64,000 bases of DNA from Ceratotherium simum simum (lineage: Eukaryota > Chordata > Mammalia > Perissodactyla > Rhinocerotidae), in contig NW_004454160.1 in the NCBI RefSeq assembly GCF_000283155.1, positions 8,260,081 to 8,324,080 of the forward strand. The letters are read 5' to 3'. The notes beneath the pieces are model-generated. The model ran no database searches. It was not told the DNA's origin and saw only the letters and a list, made by a program, of their open reading frames with translations. Shown piece after piece: positions 1 to 12,240 of the stretch. How positions within the stretch are numbered: the stretch's first letter is position 1; the number at the start of each line of letters is the position of its first letter. A program made the position numbers and the translations under genes.

Positions 1-215
1 GGCTTGTGAAGGCGGCGTTTTTCCTCTCCAGAAGGGAGTCTCTGCCTCTTCCACCTCAGTTAGGATTATCCGTTGTTGCAGGAGTTCCTCTCATCCAGTT
101 TTCAGTTCTGTCTCAGGGGTAATTTTTCCACGAGTAGTTGTAAATTGGCTGCGTCCACGGGAGGAGGTGAGTTCCGAGTCTGCTTACGCCGCCATCTTGA
201 CTCCTCTCTTATCTA
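1..215. repeat. Possible end of an interspersed repeat (unassigned)
   Basis: This GC-richer block ends in a motif CGCCGCCATCTTGACTCC near 187-204. The 'gccatcttg' phrase is common in L1 untranslated regions of several mammals. The family could not be assigned from sequence alone, and it may begin outside the window. Confidence 0.3.
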
Positions 216-236
216 TGCTTTTGAATAGAAATTATG

Positions 237-284
237 CTAGAAATACTTTTTACTAGAAATACTTTTTACTAGAAATACTTTTTA
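237..284. repeat. Tandem repeat, 3 x 16 bp
   Basis: There are three exact back-to-back copies of the unit CTAGAAATACTTTTTA at 237-252, 253-268 and 269-284. The flanks do not continue the period. This is a simple local expansion inside the intron. Confidence 0.95.
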
Positions 285-2357
285 AAGTGGAGAATGACCA
301 TCTAATTGGTGATAATACTTGATAGAGTACTAAAATACTTATATCACTTGGTTTAAGTTTGTTTTTCATTTAAATCATTCATTTAAAGCATTCATTCAGT
401 CCTGAGAACTCTAGTTGCTAATGGTATTGGAGGCATGAGAAGGGGATTCAAGATAAGTGAAATGCAGCTCTAACTTAATTTTTTTTCATGTTAGCATTTA
501 TTTTTTATAATTCTTTGTATCAACTTTTATTTTGAAAAAACAAAATGTAAAATCATAAGTCCACTTAATATTTAAATGGGACAGATCAATAAGTATTAAT
601 CTAATATTAAATAAATGCTAAGAGTATAAATATGGCATCAGTTGGGATTAATTAAGGAATGATTCCTTAATAATGTGAATTTAGCATTGTCCCTCTATCT
701 CTCCCCTCACCAATATATTATCATTATTAAGAAGACTGTCCAAGGTGGAACAAAAATAGCGGTGTAAGGAACTCCAAAAGCAGTCAATCAACTTTATTGA
801 AACTCTGGAAACTAATCAAAAGTTTATAGCAGCCTGGAGAATGCTTAATCAATTTTAAAAAACAACTGAATTTCTATAAGAGAGCTTTGTGATGTTTTAA
901 CTTACGATGGCCTCATCCCCCACTCCCTAGCTCAGGGGCAGCCTTGAAGACAACAGTCTGCATTCTGGGTATAGGTTCCTACTACCAGAGGAAGCAGAAT
1001 GAACCTTATTCTCAAAGAATTGTGGTTGTTTATTTTGACCTGTTTGGTGGCTCCCTGAAGGACCAGCTCAAAGAGCTTGCCTTTACTTCAGTTAATTCAG
1101 AACTCTCCCAGCACTGACAGAGCTACACTGTGGGGGCATTTGCTGAAATGATTTAAAGGCAAATGCATTAGCCCCTGCTGCCTTGGGCAAAGGATAACAG
1201 CTGGGGCAAACAATAGACAAACCATAAAGCTTGGGAGGAAAGGTTGGGGAATGAGATACTTTGGGAAATAAAGGCTTTGAAAAGCTCCTTCACATTCCTG
1301 GAAATCTCAAAGGCACCACACATGCCCAAGATTGATCACATGCTCAGACAAGACTCAAGAAGGCCCTAAGCTCTCATGTCTGTCTAACTTTCAGGTTCTG
1401 AACCATCAGAAAGTAAAGGCTAAGGCAGAGTTGTAAATTGCCTGACTGAATGTTGAAGGTGTGCCCCAACACACGCACAGAACCCATCGGCAAAGACTTG
1501 TTTTTTGTTTTGTTTTTCGTTCCAGGTATTTAAGGCAGTCTCTATCAAATCACTGGCTGACCATTAAGCTAAAGGAGCAGAGACTTCATTGGTCACATGT
1601 GACAGAGAATACAAACTTTACAAAATTAGTTCAGAAAAGTCATTAAACAAACAACTACAACAAGCAGCAATAACAAACCCTGGGGAGGAGGGGAAAGTTG
1701 ATTTCTAGAGTTGCTAGATTATAATATTCAAAATTTCCAGTTTTCAACAAAAAAATTAAAAGACATACAAAGAAACAAAATTTGCCTCATAGAAAGAAAA
1801 GAAAAAGGACATGAATAGAAACTGTCCTTGAGGAAGCCTAGACTTTGGACTTTCTAGACAAAGACTTTAAATATGCTCAAAGAGGTAAAGAAAGCCATGT
1901 ACAAAGAACTAAAGGAAACCATGAGAATGATGTCTCACCATTAAAGAATACTGATCAAGAGGTAGAAATAATAAAAAGGAACTAAATAGAAATTCTAGAG
2001 TTGAAAAGTATAACTGAAATAAAAAACTTCCTATAGGAGTTCAGCAGCAGATTTGAGTAGACAGAAGAAAGAATCAGCAAACTTGATTTAGGTCAATTGA
2101 GATTATCCCATCTGAGGAGCACAAAAAAATAAAGGAATGAAGAAAAATGAACAGAGCCTAAAAGACCTGTGGAACACTATTAAGCATACCAACCTATGCA
2201 TAATGGAGTCCCAGAAAGAGAAAGGGGCAGAAAGAATATTTGAAGAAATAATGGCTGAAAAGATCCCAAATTTAGTAAAAGACATGGATCTATACATCCA
2301 AGCTCAGTGAACCCCATGTATTATATACTCAAAGACATCCACAATGAGACACATTAT

Positions 2358-2573
2358 TTTTTTTTTTTTCTTAAAGATTTTATTTATTTTATTTCCCCCC
2401 AAAGCCCCAGTGGATAGTTGTGTGTCGTAGCTGCACATCCTTCTAGTTGCTGTATGTGGGACTCGGCCTCAGGATGAACGGAGAAGTGGTGCCTCGATGC
2501 GCACCCGGGATCCGAACCCGGGCCACCAGCATCGCAGCGTGCGCACTTAACCACCAAGCCACAGGGCCGGCCC
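2358..2573 (-). mobile_element. ERE-type SINE, short form
   Basis: This is a tRNA-headed SINE on the - strand, inserted in L1 ORF1. It is flanked by a perfect 13-bp target-site duplication TGAGACACATTAT at 2345-2357 and 2574-2586. The tail lies at the left, followed by the body and then the promoter head ending in GGGCCGGCCC. It shares distinctive body variants with the copy at 41342-41569. Confidence 0.95.
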
Positions 2574-3630
2574 TGAGACACATTATAATCAATCTTTCAA
2601 AAGCCAAAGACAAGGAGAAATTCCTGAAAGCAGCAAGAGAGAAGTGACTCGTCACATATAAGGGATCTTTAACAAGATTAATAGCTTCTTTCTCATCAGA
2701 AACCATCGAAGCCAGAAGGCAGTGGGATGACAAAGTTCTGAAAGAAAGAAAACTGTAAACTAAGGATTCTATATCCAGCAAACTTATCCTTCAAAAATGA
2801 AGGAGAAATTAAAACATCCCCAGATAAAGAAAAACTGAGAGAGTTCATTGCTAGTAGACCTGTCCTACAAGAAATGCTAAAGGTAGTCTTTCAGGCTGAA
2901 ATAAAAGGATACTAGATAGTCTTGACTTCACATAAAGCAATAAAGAACACCAGTAAATGTAACTACCTAGGTAAATATAAAAGTCAATATTAATGTATTT
3001 TTGGTTTGCAATTCTTTTTTTCTATATGATTTAAAAGACAACTATGTAAAATAGTAATTACAAATCTATGTTGATGGACATACAATTTATAAAGATGTAA
3101 TTTGTGACCTTAATAATATAAGGAGTAGGGGAAGAGCTATATAGGGAGCGCAGTTTTGTATACTATTGAAACTAAGTTGGTATTAATTCAAACTAGATTG
3201 TTATAAATTAAGATGTTAAATATAATTGTTAGCCATTAACCACTAAGAAATAACTAAAAAACATATGATAAAAGAAAGAAGAAGGGAATCAAAGTGATAT
3301 ACTAGAAAATATCTATCTAACACAAAAGAAGGCAGTAATGCACGAAATGAGGAGAAAAAAGATAGGACATATAGAAAACAAATAGGAAAAGTTAGGACAT
3401 ATAGAAAACAAATAGGACAAAACAAGTCCTTCCTATCATTAGTTACTTAAATGTAAATAGATTAAACTCTCCAGTTAAAAGGCATTGATTGGCAGAATGG
3501 ATTAAAAAACATAGTCCAACTGTATGCTATCTACAAGAGACTCGCTTTAGATACAGAGACACAGAGAAGTAGAAAGTAAAAGTTTGGAAAATGATATTCC
3601 ACGCAAATGGTAACCAAAAGAGAGATGGAG

Positions 3631-3903
3631 GGCTGGCCCCGTGGCTTAGCAGTTAAGTGCGCGCTCCGCTACTGGCAGCCTGGCTTCGGATCCTGGGTGC
3701 ACACCGACGCACCGCTCGTCAGGCCATGCTGAGGTGGCGTCCCATGTACAGCAACTAGAAGGATGTGCAACTATGACGTACACCTATCTACTGGGGCTTT
3801 GGGGAGAAAAAGGTGGAGGACTGGCAATAGATGTTAGCTCAGGGCTGGTCTTCCTCAGCAAAAAGAGATGGATTGGCATGGATGTTAGCTCAGGGCTGAT
3901 CTT

Positions 3904-3939
<36 letters not shown>
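3631..3939 (+). mobile_element. ERE-type SINE, long form with (CA)n tail
   Basis: This copy carries the full head, the 'gcaactagaaggatgtgc' body and the two 'gatgttagctcag' tail modules. It ends in a CA microsatellite (about 3907-3939) instead of poly(A). A 12-bp target-site duplication AGAGAGATGGAG lies at 3619-3630 and 3940-3951. It is inserted in L1 ORF2. Confidence 0.95.
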
Positions 3940-3943
<4 letters not shown>

Positions 3944-4453
3944 AGATGGAGTGGCTAAACTAATATCAGACAAAACAGACTTTAAGACAAAAATTTTTAT
4001 AAGACACAGACATTATATAATGATAGAGGTTCAATTCATCAAGATATAATACTTATAAACTTATATGCATCTAATAACAGAGCTCCAAAATGTATGAAGC
4101 AAAAACTGACAGAAATGAAGGGAGAAATAGACAGTTCAACAATAATAGTTAGAGACTTCAACAATGAATAGAATAACTAGACAAAGGATACACAAGGAAA
4201 TAGAAGACTTGAACAACACTATAAACCAAATAGACCTAAAAGACATCTAAATAACACTGTGTAACAACAGTAGAATACACATTCATCTGAAGTGTACATG
4301 GAACATTCTCCAGGATATGCCATAGTTAGGACCTAAACAATTCTCAGTAAATTTAAAAAGATTGAAATGGTATGAACTATCCACTTAGTGGAATGAAATT
4401 AGAAATCAATAACAGAAGGAGATCTGGAAGTTTCACAATATTAGAATATGTGG

Positions 4454-4752
4454 AGGGCCGGCCCTGTGGCTTAGCGGTTAAGTGCGCGCGCTCTGCTACT
4501 GGTGGCCTGGGTTCGGATCCCGGGTGCGCACCAACGCACCGCTTCTCAGGTCATGCTGAGGCCACGTGCCACATACAGCAACTAGAAGGATGTGCAACTA
4601 TGACATGCAACTATCTACTGGGGCTTTGGGGAGAAAAAGGAGAAGAACTGGCAATAGATGTTAGCTCAGTGCCGGTCTTCCTCAGCAAAAAGAGGAGGAT
4701 TGGCATGGATGTTAGCTCAGGGCTGATCTTCCTCACCAAAAAAAAAAAAAAG
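4454..4752 (+). mobile_element. ERE-type SINE, long form
   Basis: The head GGGCCGGCCC begins near 4455, both tail modules are present, and the element ends in an A-run at about 4738-4751. The target-site duplication is weak (AGAATATG against AGAATGAA), so boundaries are good to a few bases. A 195-codon open frame runs out of this element into L1 ORF2 and is not a gene. Confidence 0.9.
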
Positions 4753-6448
4753 AATGAAACTGGGGACATTACTACTGACCTTACAGAAATTAAAAAGATT
4801 ATAAGAGAATACTGTGAACCATTGTGTGCCAACAAATTAGATAACTTAGATGAAATGGACAAATTCCTAGAAATGCACAAACTACCAAAACTGACTCAAG
4901 AAGAAATAGAGAATCTGAATAGACCTATAACAAGTGAAGAGATTGAATTAGTAATTTAAAAACTTGCAAGCAAAGAAAGCCCAGGACTAGATTGCTTCAC
5001 TTGTGAATTCTACCAAGCACTTAAAGAATTAACACCAGTCCTTCTCAAACTCTTCAAAGAAATAGAAGAGAAGTAACTCTTCCTAACTCATTCTATGAGA
5101 CCAATATTACCTTCATACCAAAACCAGACAAAGACATCACAAGAAATGAAAACTACAGACTAATATCTGTTTTGAATATAGATGCAAAAATCCTCAACAA
5201 AATACTAGCACACCAAATCCAGCAGCATATTAAAAAGATTGTACACCATGACCAAGTGAGATTTATTCCAGGAAGACAAGGGTAGTTTAACATGGAAATG
5301 AGTCAGTGTAAGACCACATTAAGTAGGACAAAGGACAAGAACCACACAATCACCTCTAATTATGCAGAAAAACTGTTCAACAAAATCCAACACCAGGTTA
5401 TGATGGAAACACTAAAAACAAGGAATCGAAGAAAACTTTCTCAAACTGATAAAAGACATCTGTGAAAAACCCACAGCTAACTACATACTTAATGACAAAA
5501 GACTGAAAGCTTTGCCTCTAAGATCAAGAACAAGGCAAGAATGTCTGCTCTTGCCACTTCTATTTAACCTCATACTATAGGTCCTAGCAAGGGCAATTAG
5601 GCAAGAAGAAGGGAAAAAAAATGGCTTCCAAATTGGAAGAGAAGTAGTAAAACTATCTCTGTTCACAGGTGACATGATCTTATATGTAGAAAATCTTAAG
5701 GAATTCACGCACACAAAAACTATTAGAGCTAATAAAAGAGTTCAACAAAGTTGCAGGAGACAAGGTCAACATATAAAAATCAGTTGTATTTCTATATACT
5801 AGCAATGAACAATCTGAACAGGAAATTAAGAAAACAGTTCCATTTACAATAGCATCAAAAAATATTAAAGTGCTTAAGAATAAATTGAACCAAGGAGGTG
5901 CAAGAATTGTATGCTGAAAACTACAAAATATTGTTGAAAGAAGTTAAAGAATACCTAAATAAATGGAAAGACATCCAGCGTTCATGAATTGGAAGACTTA
6001 ATATCGTAAGATGGCAGTGCTCCTCAAATTGATCTACAAATTCAATGCAATCCCTATCGAAATTTCAATTGCCATTTTTACAGAAATGGACAAGCTGATC
6101 CTAAAATTCATAGGGAATTGCAGGAGACCTCAAATAGCCAAAACAATTTTGGAAAAAGAACAAAGTTGGAGGACTCACTTCCTGATTTCAAAACTTACTG
6201 TGAAGCTATAGTAATTAAATCATAAGGATAGACATCTAGATAAATGGAATCAAATTGAGAGTCCAGAAGTAAACCCATACATCTATGGTCAATTGATTGT
6301 TGACAAGAGTGCCAAGACCACTCTTGGTCATCGAGTGGGGGAAATAATAATCTTTTCAACAAGTGATGCTGGGCAACTGGATAACCACATACAAAAGCAT
6401 GACCCTTGCCTCACACCATACACAACAATTAATTCAAAATTAATCAAA

Positions 6449-6754
6449 TGGGGCCGGCCCCGTGGCTTGGCAGTTAAATGTGCAAGCTCTGCTACTGGCA
6501 GCCCGGGTTTGGATCCCAGGCGAGCACCGATGCGCCGCTTCTCCGGCCATGCGAGGCTGCGTCCCACATACAGCAACTAGAAGGATGTGCAACTATGACG
6601 TGCAACTATCTACTGGGGTTTTGGGGAGAAAAAAAAAAGAGGAGGAGGATTGGCAGTGGATGTTAGCTCAGAGCCAGTCTTCCTTACCAAAAAAAAGAGG
6701 AGGATTAGCATGAATGATAGCTCAGGGCTAATCTTCCTCACAAAAAAAATAAAT
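6449..6754 (+). mobile_element. ERE-type SINE, long form
   Basis: This is a complete long-form copy with a 13-bp target-site duplication AAAATTAATCAAA at 6436-6448 and 6755-6767. It is inserted in the 3' half of L1 ORF2. Confidence 0.95.
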
Positions 6755-7891
6755 AAAATTAATCAAAGACCTAAATGTAAGAGCTAAAACTCTTATAAAA
6801 AAAAATAGGGGCCAATTTTCATGACTGGATTTGGCAGCAGTTTCTTAGATCTGACACCACAAGTCAAAAGAAAAATTAAATAAATTACACTTTATGAAAA
6901 TTAAAAGCTTCTGTGTACCAGAGGATATGATCAAGAAAGTGAAAAGGCAGCCCACAGAATGAGAGAAAATATATGCAAGTAATATATTTAATAAGGGTCT
7001 AGTATCCGGAATATGTCAAGAACTCTTATAACTGGAGAACAAAAAGACAACCTAATTAAAAATGGGCAAAGGACTGGAATAGACATTTCTTCAAAGATGT
7101 ACAAATGACCAATAAGCATATGAAAAAATGCTCAACATCATTCACTATTAGGGAAAAGAAAATGAAAACCACAATGAGATACCCCTTCACAAGATGGGAG
7201 TAACAACAATAACAAAAACCCTCCAGAAAATAGCAAATGTTTTTGGAAATGTGGAGAAATTGAAACCCTCATACACTCTGCAGATGGGAAAGTAAAATGA
7301 TACAGCCACTGTGGAAAACAGTTCGGCAGTTCCTCGAAAACTTAAAATTAGAATTACCATATGACCCAGCAGTTCCACTCCTAGACATACTGAAGAGTGT
7401 TGAAAGCTGGTTTTCAAACAAAAATTTTTATACAAATGTTTATAGCAGTATTATAATAGCCAAAAATTGGAATTTCCTCAGATGTCCATCACCTGATGAA
7501 TGGGTAAACAGAATTTGGTATATCTGTTACAATGAAATATTATTCAGTCATAAGAAGGAATGGAGTACTGCTACTTGATACATGATGAACCTGGTAAATA
7601 TTTTAAAAGTCCTTGAATTATACACTTTAAAATGGTTAATTTGTTATGTGACTTTTGCCTCAATTTAAAGAAACAACATTCCCAATAGTAAGATTCATTG
7701 GGTATTCATAAAATTAATTTTTTGTATTAACATCTCCATTTAAAATACTTTTTAACAAATACAAGAAAGCTTTAAGGGAAAAGAACCTCTTTTTATCATA
7801 TAGCTATACTGTAATTTAAAATTATGCTTATATTTTGATTCCACTGCATCAATTTATACCCATCTGATCTTTTAAAAGTATTTTTATTTTG

Positions 7892-8127
7892 GGGCTGGCC
7901 CTGTGGCGTAGTGGTTAAGTGTGTGCGCTCTGCTGTGGCAGCCCTCCAGGTTCGGATCCCGGGTGCGCACCCATGTACCGCTTGTCAAGCCATGCTGAGG
8001 CGGCGTCCGATGTAACATAGAGGAAGATGGATGCGGATGTTAGCCCAGGGCCAGTCTTCCTCAGCAAAAAGAGGAGGATTGGCAACAGATGTTAGCTCAG
8101 GGCTAATCTTCCTCACACACACACAAA
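7892..8127 (+). mobile_element. ERE-type SINE, 'gaggaagatgg' subtype
   Basis: This element has the tRNA-like head but lacks the 'gcaactagaagg' body. It passes straight to the GAGGAAGATGG and 'ttagc-cag' modules. It has an exceptionally long, perfect 18-bp target-site duplication AAAAGTATTTTTATTTTG at 7874-7891 and 8128-8145, which suggests a fairly recent insertion. Confidence 0.95.
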
Positions 8128-8447
8128 AAAAGTATTTTTATTTTGTTATTTAAAAGCGTTTGAATTGGATTTTAGAGGGCACTTAGGGAGCCTAGTGTTT
8201 AAAGCAGCAGTATATCTAATGCGTCAGAGAAATCCAGTGTAATATAATGGAGAAATCTCTGTTCATTGGTGAAATTTTTATATACTTCAATTTAGGGTAT
8301 TATTTGAAGGATACTGAAATGGTATGTTTTGCATTTTCTGTATCTAAAAGACCCTTTTTGTCCCCGGTTGTTTGATTGCTATCTTGCCATCAATCTTGTT
8401 TCATTTCTGGTCTTGTACTTTTACCAATAATTTCTCTCCTCTTGCTT

Positions 8448-9096
8448 AAACACTGTTCAGTAGAAATATAATGTAAACCATATATTTAACTTTAAATTTT
8501 CTGGTAGCCACATTTAAAAAGTAGAAAGAATTTAAAAAGTAGAAAGAAGGGGCCAGCCCGGTGGTGTAAGCGATTAAGTGCGTGCACTCCGCTGCGGCGG
8601 CCCGGTCGCCGGTTCAGATCCTGGGCACGCACTGATCAGGCTGCCAGTTCAGATCCCGGGCATGCACCGATGCACCACTTGGCAAGCCATGCTGTGGTGG
8701 CGTCCCATATAAAGTGGAGGAAGATGGGCACGGATGTTAGCCTAGAGCCAGTCTTCCTCTGCAAAAAAAGAGGAGGATTGGCAGATGTTAGCACAGGGCT
8801 GATCTTCCTCACACACACAAAAAAAGTAGAAAGAAATAGATTAAATTAATTTGAGTAATATGTTTTGTTTGGCTATATTCAAAATATTAAAATATTATTT
8901 TAACATATAATCAATATTTTAAAAAAACTATTAACCCATTGTTTTACGTTCTTCTAAGTCTTGAAAATCCGACGTGCATTTTACACTGACCACATACTGA
9001 CCAGTGTGCATTTTACACGTCTCAATTCAGACTAGATGCATTTCAAGTGCTCAATAACTACACGTGGCCAATGACTACAGTACTGGACGATGCAGG
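8448..9096. mobile_element. hAT-like MER DNA transposon relic, split by an ERE
   Basis: The left part (about 8448-8548) and right part (about 8836-9096) match a common mammalian MER repeat that begins with a 'tgt(c/t)cagtagaaatataatg' phrase and ends with 'cacgtggccaatgactacagtactgga'. The family name is not certain. The ERE at 8549-8820 is nested inside it. Confidence 0.65.
8549..8820 (+). mobile_element. ERE-type SINE with duplicated B-box segment
   Basis: This is a 'gaggaagatgg' subtype copy with a 15-bp target-site duplication AAAAAGTAGAAAGAA at 8534-8548 and 8821-8835. The B-box region occurs twice, at 8611-8636 and 8646-8671, a tandem duplication with 35-bp spacing that single-copy relatives in this window do not have. 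Confidence 0.95.
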
Positions 9097-9941
9097 CTTA
9101 GATAATCAGAACTAGGACATTGTCTCCAGGAAAGATGTACTTGTTATTTCTGGGAACAGAAAGGAAACTTTTTGCTTCTCTTTTTTGCCTGGAAACAAGT
9201 TCGTTTATCCTATTAGCCAGCTTTTGACTTAAAAGATACAAAGAGAAATCTCAGTGTTTTAGTGGGGTGAAGAAAAGGAAACTTGGAGTAAGCATGGGTG
9301 TGCCTAGCGAGAGTAGGAGTGTAGGAGGAAAGACTAGAATTCGGACCAAGGGAAGTTTTGCTGCAGTACTATTGTGAGTAAGTCCAAGAAAGGATGGGGC
9401 AGCATGCAGAGGGAATACTCAGGGTTGGAAAAAAGGTCTAGTCCTGGAATGTTGTGTTTCTGAGTCAAATGTTAAAGGTGCCTAGTTGGCCATGGGACTT
9501 TCTTCTCAATCGTCACCCTCTCCCATACCTGCCCCCATTAGATGGATATTACCAAGTATACAGTGACTAAGAGCTGGCATGACCACTAGAGAGTATAGTC
9601 CCTCCAACTACTTTTCAGGTAATTCTTTATATACCTTTCTTTCTCCCCCCTTCCACAAAAGGAAAATACAGGACAAAGGGTCAAAGAATGCATAGAGAAG
9701 TAAAAAATATAGAAAATAAAGAAAAGAAAAGAAAGATAGGAAAGAAGAAAAATTGTGGAAACAGACGTAAACAATAAACCAATGTGCCCCTAATAAAATA
9801 TTGAATGAAGTTTTTCTTCTTCGAGAGATGGAAAGTGTAGGTAAAGGTAGGGAAGTGTGACATAGAGCAAAGGGACATACCCAAGAGAAAATGCTTGCTT
9901 TACCATTTTACTTAAAATTGCCTTGCTTGCTTTCTTCATAG

Positions 9942-10096
9942 CTGTGCCACTGCATATGTTCTACTGGCTGAGGAAGAAGCAACAACTATTGTAGATGCCG
10001 AAAGGTTATTTAAACAGGCACTCAAGGCAGGAGAAACAATTTATAGGCGGTCACAGCAGTGCCAGCACCAAAGTCCTCAGCATGAAGCTCAACTGA
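9942..10096 (+). CDS. ST7L: ST7L coding exon (first in window)
   Basis: ST7L encodes a multi-pass membrane protein of the ST7 family, a paralogue of the putative tumour suppressor ST7; its biochemical activity is not established. This 155-bp exon starts after AG at 9940-9941, completes a codon with one base, then reads CATAYVLLAEEEATTIVDAE and onward to QHEAQL. It ends one base into an Arg codon, before GTAAGC at 10097. The residues GETIYRRSQQCQHQSPQ identify ST7L rather than ST7, whose equivalent stretch differs as I remember it. The helical content resembles TPR-like repeats. Upstream exons, including the start codon and N-terminal membrane segments, are outside the window. By human numbering this is probably exon 7 of 15, from memory. 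Confidence 0.95.
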
Positions 10097-11599
10097 GTAA
10101 GCAAATTTGAACTGATTTTTACCTGTCCTTTAGCTTCTGCAGTTGGCTCTTTTATGTTTAAAACACAAAACAACAATAATAAAAATACTTTAATGCTTAG
10201 AAGTTCACTACTTTTCATAAGAGAGAACTAATATATTCATAATATCTACAAGCCAGCAAGACAGAAATATGTGTTAGCTAGAGAATGCTTGTGGAAGGGA
10301 ACAGATCTGCTCTGGTTATTGAGAGATGTGCTGCTCTGAGAGTTAACAATAATTTATTTCATGTGAGAATTGGGCTGGTCTTTGGAGAAACACAACTCAA
10401 AAATATTCAAGATTCAGGAGAACCATTTAGTAATGATAAGCAGCTTTTACATTTATTCTCATCCTTAACCCAAGCAGTAGTAGAGGTACATCATTTGGTT
10501 TGCTCTTCAGATTGTATGTATCTCCGTATAGTGACATGAAGTGACCCCTTTAGCACAAAAATCAGCCTTATACTTGGCATTGATTCTTTCTTCGGTTGAT
10601 TTTTTTCTGTGATGTGTTTGAGATCATATGAGCCATAGCAACTGAGGTCCTTTTTTTTCCATTCTTAGGAATACTTTCCCAGTTATGATTGAGACACTTT
10701 TACTAAAGATGTTAGAATCTGTAATGCTGCTGCTTCCTGCTATTTTTTTGTGGCCAGAGCATTTTAACTTCGTGATTTTGGCAGATAGTGGACAATAAAT
10801 TGAAACATGTTTACATAATGTATTATCGGCTAGCAGTTAAGTTCTAAATCTTTTGTTTGTGGAAATTAAAATTTAGATAGTTTTCTCTCTAAACTAAATA
10901 TTGATGTATACAGTATGTTTCATTAATGCGTGTTGTTATAACACAACTGTGGGAATATATAATTTTGCAGTCTGGAACTAATGAACTACATCTGTAAAAA
11001 AGTCATGCCATTTGTCCTTGTATAATCTCAACTATGGTTATGAGATAGTTACAGAAATAATTGTTAGCCCTTTCTCAAAGTAGTTTTATAGTTTGTTAGT
11101 TAGTAGCTGTTGACCAAAAGTTTACACGAGCCATGGAAATTTGGTTTTGAACATCTATTGTTTGTTGGTGAAAACAATACAGAATATTAAAATAATAGAT
11201 TATATATGCAGAAACTTAATAGGTTAATGTTACTTTTTCTTATTAATGTATATTTCTTTTATGTTAATATTAAAATGCACTTGTCAAGTATACACAAATT
11301 ACTTTGTATATACTGTACCCATTACTTACTGTTAGAGGCAAAAGTAATCCAATATATATATTTTAAGCTTTTAATATAAAAGACTTCAAAAGTATACAAA
11401 AATAGAGCAGTATAATGAACCCTTGTTCAATGTTAATCACCCAAATTCAACGATCATTAGTATTCTTCCATTCTCACACAATTTAATTTTAATTGAAACT
11501 TCCAGAATAAGCAAATAAAATTAATACATAATATGTTAATGAAATAGCAGGTCATAATACAAAAGGGAAATTTGTGTCATTTTTTGTTTTTTTAAATAG
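10097..11599 (+). other. ST7L: ST7L intron, no strong features
   Basis: It runs from donor GTAAGC to acceptor AG at 11598-11599. An 84-codon open frame at 10285-10539 shows no family resemblance and no splice support. A stretch around 11360-11480 resembles an old LINE 3' end but is too decayed to assign. Otherwise it is AT-rich unique sequence. Confidence 0.8.
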
Positions 11600-11697
11600 G
11601 GAGAGATACCAACGTACTGGTATATATTAAAAGAAGATTGGCAATGTGTGCAAGAAAATTAGGAAGAATAAGAGAGGCAGTAAAAATAATGAGAGAT
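11600..11697 (+). CDS. ST7L: ST7L coding exon
   Basis: This 98-bp exon completes the split Arg codon and reads [20 protein letters not shown] and onward to [12 protein letters not shown], ending exactly on a codon boundary before GTAAGT at 11698. The sequence is rich in basic residues and predicted helix, typical of the ST7 family core. [14 protein letters not shown] fits ST7L rather than ST7. No disruption is seen. Confidence 0.95.
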
Positions 11698-11961
11698 GTA
11701 AGTAAATTTGATGACTGGACCATTATATTTATTCCTCCGAAAACTGAAAATGTGGTTTAAGTTGCCAATTATGTTAATGCAGAATCACTGGTTTTTAATC
11801 GGTAGTTTTTATAACAAGATATTTATTTAATATACATACATTTCTCAAGAGTTGAGTCTCCACAGTTTTCGTTAAGAAACAAAAGAATTTCTAATGAATC
11901 TCATTCACCTCTGTTGAGTTCCTTTGCTATAATTTTAATCTTTTTTCCTTTTAATATACAG
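11698..11961 (+). other. ST7L: ST7L short intron
   Basis: This 264-bp intron has a GTAAGT donor and an AG acceptor at 11960-11961 preceded by a T-rich tract. It contains no recognised element. Confidence 0.9.
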
Positions 11962-12076
11962 TTGATGAAAGAATTTCCTCCTCTTACCATGTTGAACATC
12001 CATGAAAATCTCCTAGAATCACTTTTAGAATTACAAGCCTATGCAGATGTTCAGGCAGTCCTAGCAAAATATGATG
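11962..12076 (+). CDS. ST7L: ST7L coding exon
   Basis: This 115-bp exon starts in phase 0 and reads [20 protein letters not shown], then [18 protein letters not shown], ending one base into the next Asp codon before GTGAGT at 12077. This is one of the best conserved segments of the ST7 family. [15 protein letters not shown] is the ST7L version of the stretch. The repeated leucine spacing is consistent with packed alpha-helical hairpins. No frameshift or stop interrupts it. Confidence 0.96.
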
Positions 12077-12240
12077 GTGAGTGATATATATCTCAGTTGA
12101 ACGAATGTTTCAAGTATTTTTTTTTCAGCCATGTAATCATAAATTTGATCCTGTTCTAGTATTTCTGTGATTTTCCCTTTCCACTGTTACCAGTCAGTGT
12201 TTAGAATCTGTGAGTACAAGTTGCTTTTAAGTATCTTCTT

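Larger units (their letters stand above)
900..7675 (+). mobile_element. Near full-length ancient L1 (L1M type), decayed
   Basis: In sense orientation the block shows an L1M-like 5' region (about 900-1500), an ORF1-like coiled-coil-rich stretch (about 1840-2790), the ORF2 endonuclease region (about 3430-4370), the reverse transcriptase region (about 4760-5760) and the ORF2 C-terminus plus 3' end (about 5840-7675). Both ORFs are broken by many stops and indels. In the RT region near 5660 the catalytic Asp-Asp pair appears as Gly-Asp, so one metal-binding residue is lost. Four EREs interrupt it (2358-2573, 3631-3939, 4454-4752, 6449-6754). The exact 5' boundary is uncertain. Confidence 0.85.
1..9941 (+). 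other. ST7L: ST7L intron, 5' part cut off by window edge
   Basis: This is noncoding sequence upstream of the first ST7L exon seen here. It ends in a polypyrimidine-rich acceptor with AG at 9940-9941. It holds a possible repeat end (1-215), a short tandem repeat (237-284), a long degraded L1 with four ERE insertions (about 900-7675), another ERE (7892-8127) and a DNA transposon split by a further ERE (8448-9096). From about 9100 to 9940 I see nothing recognisable. No exon could be found between 1 and 9941; short ORFs here match L1 or SINE sequence. Confidence 0.8.

Noticed and set aside
2358..2573. tRNA genes suggested by A-box and B-box motifs in ERE heads
   Set aside because: They are SINE promoters with target-site duplications and tails; no cloverleaf with intact anticodon arm could be supported.
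4372..4959. 195-codon open frame
   Set aside because: It joins an ERE SINE to decayed L1 ORF2; no independent gene.
10285..10539. 84-codon open frame in an ST7L intron
   Set aside because: No family resemblance, no splice signals in phase with neighbours, and no conservation evidence available.
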